64,000 nucleotides of DNA from Muribaculaceae bacterium. GTDB taxonomy: Bacteria; Bacteroidota; Bacteroidia; Bacteroidales; Muribaculaceae. How positions within the stretch are numbered: the stretch's first letter is position 1; every line of letters starts with the position of its first letter. The notes under the pieces were generated by a model that was not told the DNA's origin, did not search any database, and was given only the letters and a program-made list of their open reading frames with translations. Below, piece by piece: positions 58,515 through 64,000 of the stretch. The translations under genes were made by a program, and so were the position numbers. The DNA lies in contig JAGAUV010000022.1 of assembly GCA_017620635.1 (NCBI GenBank), positions 1-64,000 of the forward strand. Reading direction: 5' to 3'.

Positions 58515-59542
58515 TCCTTATCGGTCTTCTCATTATTGCCATAGGAGCTTTCTGTCAGAGTAGCTCCTATGTGCCTATAAACAAAATTAAATCATGGTCA
58601 TGGGAGAGCTACTGGATCGTCCAGGGCCTCTTCGCATGGCTTGTGCTGCCTTTGCTCGGTGCTCTTCTCGCTGTGCCCGAAGGCCATTCTCTGGGCGAGC
58701 TGTTTGCTTCGGCTTCGTCGTTCAATATCTGGATGACCATACTCTTCGGTGTCCTCTGGGGCGTCGGTGGTCTCACATTCGGCCTCTCGATGCGTTATCT
58801 TGGCGTTGCCCTCGGTCAGTCTATCGCTCTCGGCACTTGCGCGGCCCTCGGCACTGTCATGGGCCCCGTTCTCCTCAATATTTTCTTCCCCGAGAATGAT
58901 CCGCTGTCGCAGCTTACTGCGGCTGTGATAATAGGTGTGCTCGTCACTCTCGTCGGCATCGCCATTATAGGCGTCGCCGGTTCTATGAAGGCGGCATCTC
59001 TGAGCGAGGAAGAGAAGAAGGCGGCTGTCAAGGACTTCAACTTCCCCAAAGGCATTGTCATAGCGTTGCTCGCAGGCTTTATGAGCGGTTGCTTCAACGT
59101 CGGCCTCGAGTTTGGCAGCGGCATCAACTTCGGCGATCTTACCCCCGATATCTATAAGACCCTCCCGGCGACTCTGCTTGTTACCCTCGGCGGTTTTGTG
59201 ACAAATGCCGTATACTGCTTCTATCAGAATCAGAAGAATCACACATGGGGTGACTATGCAAAAGGAGGCGTCCTCCTCAACAATGTCCTCTTCTGCTTCC
59301 TGGCAGGTGCTCTGTGGTACAGCCAGTTCTTCGGTCTCGCTCTCGGCAAGGGATTCCTGTCTTCTTCGCCGACGCTGATGACTCTGTCGTTCTGTATCCT
59401 CATGGCGCTCAACGTGATATTCTCGAACGTATGGGGTATCATTCTCAAAGAATGGAAGGGCTGCTCTTCCAAGACCATTATGGTACTCGTTACCGGTATT
59501 GTCGTGTTGATACTGTCTTGTTTCATACCTCAACTGATTTAA
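58511..59542 (+). CDS. rhaT: L-rhamnose/proton symporter
   Basis: 343 residues with ten membrane helices, RhaT family (DMT superfamily). Starts MILIGLLIIAIGAFCQSSSY; family parts such as KSWSWESYWIVQGLF and the LGVALGQSIALGTCAALGT helix are evident. Inner-membrane uptake of L-rhamnose. Overlaps rhaI by 4 nt; rhaD follows after 4 nt. Confidence 0.95.
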   Translation: MILIGLLIIAIGAFCQSSSYVPINKIKSWSWESYWIVQGLFAWLVLPLLGALLAVPEGHSLGELFASASSFNIWMTILFGVLWGVGGLTFGLSMRYLGVALGQSIALGTCAALGTVMGPVLLNIFFPENDPLSQLTAAVIIGVLVTLVGIAIIGVAGSMKAASLSEEEKKAAVKDFNFPKGIVIALLAGFMSGCFNVGLEFGSGINFGDLTPDIYKTLPATLLVTLGGFVTNAVYCFYQNQKNHTWGDYAKGGVLLNNVLFCFLAGALWYSQFFGLALGKGFLSSSPTLMTLSFCILMALNVIFSNVWGIILKEWKGCSSKTIMVLVTGIVVLILSCFIPQLI

Positions 59543-59546
59543 AATC

Positions 59547-60356
59547 ATGTCTATATTAGATAATAACGAAAAGCTCGCCTATACTGTCGCTCAGGTTGCC
59601 GAAGTGGCCTCTTACCTGTGGCAGAAAGGCTGGGCGGAGCGTAACGGCGGCAACATTACTGTCAATGTTACCGACTGCGCCGACGATGCTATGAAAGCCG
59701 CTCCGGCTATTGCCGGACCCTTTCCTATCGGCGAGACGCTGCCTAATCTGAAAGGATGCTATTTCTTCTGCAAAGGTACTCAGAAGCGCATGCGCGATCT
59801 GGCCCGATGGCCCATGGACAACGGTTCGGTAATTCGTATTTGCGACGACTGCGCATCCTATGTCATCATTGCCGACAATCCCGTGAAGCCTACCTCGGAG
59901 CTGCCTTCACACCTCGCCGTCCACAACTACCTCATCGGTAAAGGCTCGCCCTACAAGGCTTCGCTCCACACTCATCCCATCGAGCTTGTTGCCATGAGCC
60001 ACAACCCCGAATATCTTCAGAAGGACGTGCTCACGAAGCTGCTGTGGTCAATGATTCCCGAGACAAAGGCTTTCGCGCCTCGTGGACTCGGTATCGTCCC
60101 CTACATGATGCCCTCGTCGGTAGAGCTGGCTAAGGCTACTATCGACACTATCGCCGACGACTACGATGTGGTTATGTGGGAGAAGCACGGTGTTTTCGCT
60201 GTCGAGACCGATATCATGAATGCCTTCGACCAGGTCGATGTGCTCAACAAATCCGCAAACATCTATATGTGCGCACGCTCGATGGGCTTTGTCCCCGACG
60301 GAATGTCCGACACCCAGATGCAGGAAATCTCCACAGCTTTCAACCTGCCCAAATAA
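59547..60356 (+). CDS. rhaD: Rhamnulose-1-phosphate aldolase
   Basis: 269 residues, class II aldolase/adducin family. Zinc ligands His141 and His143 (LHTHPIE) plus a later His in MWEKHGVF; Glu118 is the likely catalytic acid. Splits rhamnulose-1-phosphate into dihydroxyacetone phosphate and L-lactaldehyde. Last gene of the operon; a strong terminator follows, so no lactaldehyde reductase (rhaO) is part of it. Confidence 0.96.
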   Translation: MSILDNNEKLAYTVAQVAEVASYLWQKGWAERNGGNITVNVTDCADDAMKAAPAIAGPFPIGETLPNLKGCYFFCKGTQKRMRDLARWPMDNGSVIRICDDCASYVIIADNPVKPTSELPSHLAVHNYLIGKGSPYKASLHTHPIELVAMSHNPEYLQKDVLTKLLWSMIPETKAFAPRGLGIVPYMMPSSVELAKATIDTIADDYDVVMWEKHGVFAVETDIMNAFDQVDVLNKSANIYMCARSMGFVPDGMSDTQMQEISTAFNLPK

Positions 60357-60374
60357 CCCCCTGCAGATAACACT

Positions 60375-60411
60375 AAAAAGGACCGTCCCCCACCCCTGGC
60401 CGGTCCTTTTT
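60375..60411 (+). terminator. Terminator of the rhamnose operon
   Basis: Perfect 11-bp stem (60375-60385 with 60401-60411) ending in a run of T. Works in both directions, so it can also end the minus-strand AbiE transcript. Confidence 0.92.
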
Positions 60412-60416
60412 TACTG

Positions 60417-61328
60417 TTATTGTAGCTTTAGGTATGCGATGAGCTTGTTAAGACTCTCTTTATGTTTCGACGGGTTATTGGATTTAAGCTTTGTAATATT
60501 CTGTAGTTTCCATTTTACTGAAGGATATTCACTCAAATCCCCGGCACAACATTTACTCCAATCAGGATTGCCTTCCTCAAATGAGATTATAAATTCCTTG
60601 TCCTCAGTTGTCAGACCATGATTGACAACTTCAATCAGTTTTATCCGCGTATTTTGATAATCGTCATAGCTGAACGGCTCATCCGACATGCCTTTGAATT
60701 GGTTATTGAGAGCATCTTGCTGATCAATAGGATTGGGCTGTAAGGACTCGATTACTGGTTTGTCACTTCCGAGAAGACATAGCATAAAGCCATCTTTTAC
60801 TGCTTCGAAATCATCGGGGCTTATGCCTCGGCAGTCGAAAAGATCGCGCGGATGCTGGCGGCTGAGAGCTGCTGCTATTTTGCCTCCGAACAACTGACTC
60901 CACGACACAATATTGGCAAAGCAACTAATGCCAAACTCATCTTTGGCTTTATCGCAAAGCTCTATCTTTTCTGTATTGCCTAAAATTCCTCGTTTAGTCC
61001 CATTGACTTCAATCTTGATTGTGGTCCCGTCCTTGCTGCATTGTAATTTCCATACATCCGGTTTATGGATGACACGAATACCCGGTACAGCTCTCTCAAT
61101 TGCCGTCTTCAAATTCGAAAGATGTAAATTTATGCTCTTCAGACTCGTATTGCGATCCTCAAGAGGTACGTATGTCACATCGATGTCAACAGAGTATCTC
61201 GGAAGATTTCGGTGGAATAGGTTTATCGCGGTTCCTCCGTGCACGGCAAAATCTTTTATTTTGAATACAAGCGGCATAACCCTTATCAAGAGTGCCACCT
61301 GGCGGCGATATATGTCATTCATAATCAT
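60417..61328 (-). CDS. AbiEii/AbiGii-type nucleotidyltransferase toxin
   Basis: 303 residues. DNA polymerase beta-type nucleotidyltransferase core with the motif HGGTAINLF (30-38) and Asp48-x-Asp50, as in AbiEii toxins. In the type IV abortive infection system it blocks growth, probably by modifying tRNA (shown for related MenT toxins). AT-rich: 20 of 60 GC at 60961-61020. Overlaps AbiEi by 14 nt. Convergent with the rhamnose operon. Confidence 0.88.
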   Translation of the reverse strand: MIMNDIYRRQVALLIRVMPLVFKIKDFAVHGGTAINLFHRNLPRYSVDIDVTYVPLEDRNTSLKSINLHLSNLKTAIERAVPGIRVIHKPDVWKLQCSKDGTTIKIEVNGTKRGILGNTEKIELCDKAKDEFGISCFANIVSWSQLFGGKIAAALSRQHPRDLFDCRGISPDDFEAVKDGFMLCLLGSDKPVIESLQPNPIDQQDALNNQFKGMSDEPFSYDDYQNTRIKLIEVVNHGLTTEDKEFIISFEEGNPDWSKCCAGDLSEYPSVKWKLQNITKLKSNNPSKHKESLNKLIAYLKLQ

Positions 61329-62079
61329 TTAACTCTTTGGGAACAGTGATACGATATTTGGATATATAGACTCCCTTATCTGCGAGTTGGAGTTTGGAGG
61401 TCGTCAACTCAAATATTTCTTTATCAAGCATATCAAACCAGTAGTGTCCTGCTTTTTCCGCCATATAAAGAAACATTCTCTTGATGCGTTGGCTCGAAGT
61501 GTTTTCGAGCGCAGTCTGAACCTTTTCAGGGTTCAGGGATGTTAGCTGCTCCATTATGTAGAATAAGTCCATGTAGTTATAATGGTCAGGTACAAGGTGT
61601 AGACACTCCAGAAATGCTTGCTCCGGAGAGGATATTATAAGTGTATAGTTGTTTCTCTCGTAGAATTGCGTCAATGGTTTTTTGAAGATTCCTGTATGAA
61701 ACGGCACTATTGTCATATCGTACTTCTCACTTCTTACCCAATCTTCTACCTTGCATGATTCAAAGGCGACCATAAGTCGGGGTTTACCCATAGGGACATA
61801 ATGGTTGAAACCCATAAGTTCGAGTGCGGAATGTGCGGCGACACGCACTTTATTACCCGTCTGATGGTTGTAACAGTAAACTGCCGTCAATGCGGAAAGC
61901 TTATCGTGGCGTCGATACATTACGCCGCGAGCCAGACTTTCAAACCAACCTGAATCACGATATTTCTTTAATAGCTGTGAAGAATAACCCTCCTTCCTTA
62001 GCCAACCTGCAAATAAAAGTCCGCCGGGAGGACTCTCGGAGAGAAGGTGGTTGATTTTTGAGGACGTTAATACACTCAT
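61315..62079 (-). CDS. AbiEi-type antitoxin
   Basis: 254 residues. N-terminal winged-helix (about 1-60, with FAGWLRKEGYSSQLLKKYRD and RGVMYRR), then the AbiEi antitoxin C-terminal domain (AHSALELMGFNHYVP and PEQAFLECLHLV). In the known system it neutralises the toxin and represses its own promoter by binding inverted repeats. Matching repeats lie right upstream here. Confidence 0.88.
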   Translation of the reverse strand: MSVLTSSKINHLLSESPPGGLLFAGWLRKEGYSSQLLKKYRDSGWFESLARGVMYRRHDKLSALTAVYCYNHQTGNKVRVAAHSALELMGFNHYVPMGKPRLMVAFESCKVEDWVRSEKYDMTIVPFHTGIFKKPLTQFYERNNYTLIISSPEQAFLECLHLVPDHYNYMDLFYIMEQLTSLNPEKVQTALENTSSQRIKRMFLYMAEKAGHYWFDMLDKEIFELTTSKLQLADKGVYISKYRITVPKELNDYE

Positions 62080-62139
62080 GGTTGATTATCTTATTAAAAT
62101 ATCAACCGCAAAGTTAGGTAAAATGTTTGACTGCGCAAA
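62080..62139 (-). promoter_or_regulatory. AbiE promoter with operator-like inverted repeat
   Basis: On the minus strand TTTG (62136-62139), 19 nt spacer, TAACTTTG (62109-62116): full consensus, start near 62104. A 7-bp inverted repeat (62080-62086 and 62101-62107) lies over the transcript start and the leader, where AbiEi could repress. The gap from 62140 to 62261 shows nothing more. Confidence 0.72.
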
Positions 62140-62261
62140 ATGCGAACATAAAAATTTTAAATTTAGCTTTACAGACACATGGGAATTTGTCGCTTTGTAT
62201 AGTGCCTGAATCAGTGCTGTTGACAGATATCGGGTGTAACAGGGATAATGGTATTCGAGAC

Positions 62262-63500
62262 CTATTTCTTCCCCTTCGGTAGATTGCGATCAAGCCATTC
62301 CATGTTCGACCGTAGATATTTTTTTATTCTTTCAGCCCTCACTCCGGCGCTTTGTGTGGGATCTTCGCCCCAGCGCGTGCAGTCGTTGGCCCATGCCGCC
62401 TCGAGTGGCGATATCGTCTCGTCTATATAATTGTAGATCTCATTCAGACGGCCGGGATAGACCTCGCTCCATACCTCATTCACGCTACGGCAGAAATCGC
62501 CGTACTCTATCAGTTTGCCTATCCAGTGCGGTGTGATTTGGTAGTGTACAGGCAGTCGGAAAGTGTAGTCCGTCTTTTTACGGAAATAACAGCTCAGATC
62601 CCATGCCGGACCGGCAACCCATTTGCACCCTTCCCCGAGATCTTTATGGAGATAGAAACTGCCGTGGAAGCCGTCCGGATTGTCCATTACCTCCTGGAGT
62701 ATGAAGAAACGTGCCATGCTCTCGACATCGATATATCTTTCCCAGTCGGTCGAGTTTGAATATATGGCTGAATTAATGGCCTTGAACTCGGTTTTGAGCC
62801 ACGTACTCTGTATCGGCGACAGATCTTTGGGGGAATGGTATCTTATATTCATCAGCCACGAGCCGTTCTCTGGTACTACTATCTGGCTTTCATCTGTGTA
62901 GTTGTCGATCTCTACAAGCCAGCCGCCGCTGATAAGATCTGCGTTCGTCTCGCCGTCTTCCTGCTTATAGATATCCACGCGGTTTTTGCCTATGCGTATG
63001 GTCTCTGTCAGGAAGTACAGACCTATATAGTCTCCGTTGAGCACTACCTCCACAGGGCGTATGCTCGGAGTCCGGTCCATTCCAAGCAGTTTGCCCAACT
63101 GAAACCCGGCGATGGAGCTTTCCGACGGTTTTAGCAATGCCCAGTGCTTGTTGGCTGCCATGCCCAGAAGTCCTGTGCTTGTCTCAAGTTTTATCTTGTA
63201 TGGTTTCTTGTTGCCCTTCCACGACGAGTGACCTCTGCCGCGTATCTGCATCGGCTCAGGATTTGTTGCCGACCCTATAGCCTCGAAGTTGCCGTCTGCA
63301 CTTCCTTCAATTCGGTAAAAGGCGTTTATGTACTCCGTCTTTGATGTTATCGGCCTGTTATGTTCCGTGTCGATATACATTACAGGCAATGTGCCCGACA
63401 CATTGGCGCTCCCCGGTATTATCGGGGCATGCTCGTCATTCGCACACGAAGCTGATACCAGTATCAATATCAGGTAAATTACAGCTTTGTATAGCTTCAT
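62262..63500 (-). CDS. CotH kinase-like lipoprotein
   Basis: 412 residues from MKLYKAVIYL; an upstream in-frame ATG would overlap the TonB receptor gene. Lipoprotein signal with Cys19 (LVSASC), followed by Ala-Asn-Asp-Glu, which may act as a surface-export tag as in Bacteroidetes lipoproteins (inference). CotH parts: RGRGHSSWKGNKKPYKIKLE, NGDYIGLYFLTE and GPAWDLSCYF with a likely catalytic Asp. CotH proteins are atypical kinases. 10 nt after the TonB receptor gene, so same operon. Confidence 0.87.
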   Translation of the reverse strand: MKLYKAVIYLILILVSASCANDEHAPIIPGSANVSGTLPVMYIDTEHNRPITSKTEYINAFYRIEGSADGNFEAIGSATNPEPMQIRGRGHSSWKGNKKPYKIKLETSTGLLGMAANKHWALLKPSESSIAGFQLGKLLGMDRTPSIRPVEVVLNGDYIGLYFLTETIRIGKNRVDIYKQEDGETNADLISGGWLVEIDNYTDESQIVVPENGSWLMNIRYHSPKDLSPIQSTWLKTEFKAINSAIYSNSTDWERYIDVESMARFFILQEVMDNPDGFHGSFYLHKDLGEGCKWVAGPAWDLSCYFRKKTDYTFRLPVHYQITPHWIGKLIEYGDFCRSVNEVWSEVYPGRLNEIYNYIDETISPLEAAWANDCTRWGEDPTQSAGVRAERIKKYLRSNMEWLDRNLPKGKK

Positions 63501-63510
63501 GATTCTTGCT

Positions 63511-64000
63511 TCAGATTTTGACCCTGAGCGAAGCCGATAATATACGTGGCAGGCCGCGTTGGAGGAATGCATTGCCTATCGACACGAAATAGAAGGTGTT
63601 ATAGCGCGTGTCGCTCAGATTCTCGGCATTGAGTCTGAGGCTCCAGTGTTCGGCCTCGAGACCTAAGGAGAGCGAGGGCAGGCAGTAGAATGGCTGGCTC
63701 ACGGTATTTGTCTCGTTCCAGTAGATATTGCCGGCGCAGCGCACTGCCGCAGTGGCTGTCGGTGTGATGCCGTTGAACGACAGCGGCGTGGCTCGCCACG
63801 ACAATTGGGCAAAGAGCGTGTTCGACGGAGCATACGGCACTCGTTTGCCGCGATAGTCGTTTCGGCCGTCATTATATTTGCGGAATGTAGCGTTTGTGAA
63901 GCCGTACGACACTCGGGCGCTTACATCATCCGATGCTTGCCACGTCCCCGATATCTCCACGCCCATGCTGCGTGTGCGTCCGGCATTGGTCATCATGCGT
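63511..64000 (-). CDS. TonB-dependent receptor, C-terminal fragment (runs off right edge)
   Basis: About 163 residues are visible. The C-terminal barrel strands include GVEISGTWQASDDVSARVSY, PYAPSNTLFAQLSW, LRLNAENLSDTRYN (typical of TonB-dependent receptors) and the last strand ILSASLRVKI. The final residue is Ile rather than the usual Phe. The plug and most of the barrel lie outside the window, so the substrate cannot be judged. Confidence 0.85.
   Translation of the reverse strand, partial: RMMTNAGRTRSMGVEISGTWQASDDVSARVSYGFTNATFRKYNDGRNDYRGKRVPYAPSNTLFAQLSWRATPLSFNGITPTATAAVRCAGNIYWNETNTVSQPFYCLPSLSLGLEAEHWSLRLNAENLSDTRYNTFYFVSIGNAFLQRGLPRILSASLRVKI

Overview
The window reads as a chromosomal segment of a Bacteroidales bacterium, probably from the Muribaculaceae (S24-7) side of the order. 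The order-level call rests on several things seen directly. Many genes are preceded by the Bacteroidetes-type promoter (TTTG, 19-21 nt, TAnnTTTG). The gene content is typical of the group: a NagB/PIG-L fusion, a GT3-type glycogen synthase, DUF2723, DUF4421, DUF4153 and DUF1846 proteins, dxs-trkA-trkH, TonB receptors and CotH lipoproteins. The family-level guess is inference from GC content and gene style. Most of the window is moderately GC-rich with dense, short-spaced operons. Exceptions are an AT-rich AbiE-type toxin-antitoxin pair near 60.4-62.1 kb, the middle parts of two ABC permeases (47.9-49.9 kb) and a restriction-methylase relic (22.5-22.8 kb).

Layout. 0-0.55 kb: tail of an IS4-type transposase that runs off the left edge. 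0.5-5.2 kb (minus): operon yraN - Xaa-Pro aminopeptidase - gamma-carbonic anhydrase - NagB/PIG-L fusion. 5.4-10.7 kb (minus): queG, a NodB-type deacetylase and a giant DUF2723 (TMEM260-like) membrane protein. 10.8-12.2 kb (minus): DUF4421 barrel protein and an 81-residue orphan. 12.4-22.4 kb (plus): secreted GH2 beta-galactosidase, a possible small RNA, a 55-residue membrane protein overlapping dxs, trkA, trkH and guaA, followed by the methylase relic. 22.9-26.3 kb: secreted LRR protein (minus), metallophosphoesterase/beta-propeller protein (plus), tRNA-Val (minus). 26.5-34.6 kb (minus): glgP, GT3 glycogen synthase, pyrF, DUF4153, prfA. 34.9-43.3 kb: ECF sigma factor 1, DUF1846, pheS, a 118-residue conserved protein, then a minus-strand run (ECF sigma 2, thioesterase, dprA, nucleoside phosphorylase, TIGR02757) and rubrerythrin. 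43.5-52.9 kb (plus): small Lys-rich periplasmic protein, then a complete tripartite ABC exporter (MFP, ATPase, TolC, two FtsX-type permeases) followed by its apparent sigma-54-type response regulator and histidine kinase. 53.0-60.4 kb (plus): LptD and the L-rhamnose operon (rhaB, rhaI, rhaT, rhaD). 60.4-62.1 kb (minus): AbiEi/AbiEii. 62.3-64.0 kb (minus): CotH lipoprotein and the end of a TonB-dependent receptor.

How the parts work together. The envelope theme is strong: LptD, TolC-linked exporter, TonB receptor, DUF2723, DUF4421. Central metabolism includes glycogen turnover (glgP with GT3 synthase), L-rhamnose breakdown, pyrimidine and GMP synthesis, and DXP isoprenoid synthesis. The signals most worth following are: a perfect 24-bp palindrome plus extra half-sites upstream of the exporter operon that carries its own enhancer-binding regulator; a compositional mosaic confined to the middle of both exporter permeases; a free-standing promoter-terminator unit of about 95 nt between the beta-galactosidase and dxs; a NagB domain that has lost its catalytic residues but is fused to an intact-looking PIG-L domain; two near-identical ECF sigma factors without anti-sigma genes; and two genes whose predicted start sites imply leaderless mRNAs. 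I found no CRISPR array, prophage or rRNA. No gap between genes exceeds 300 bases.
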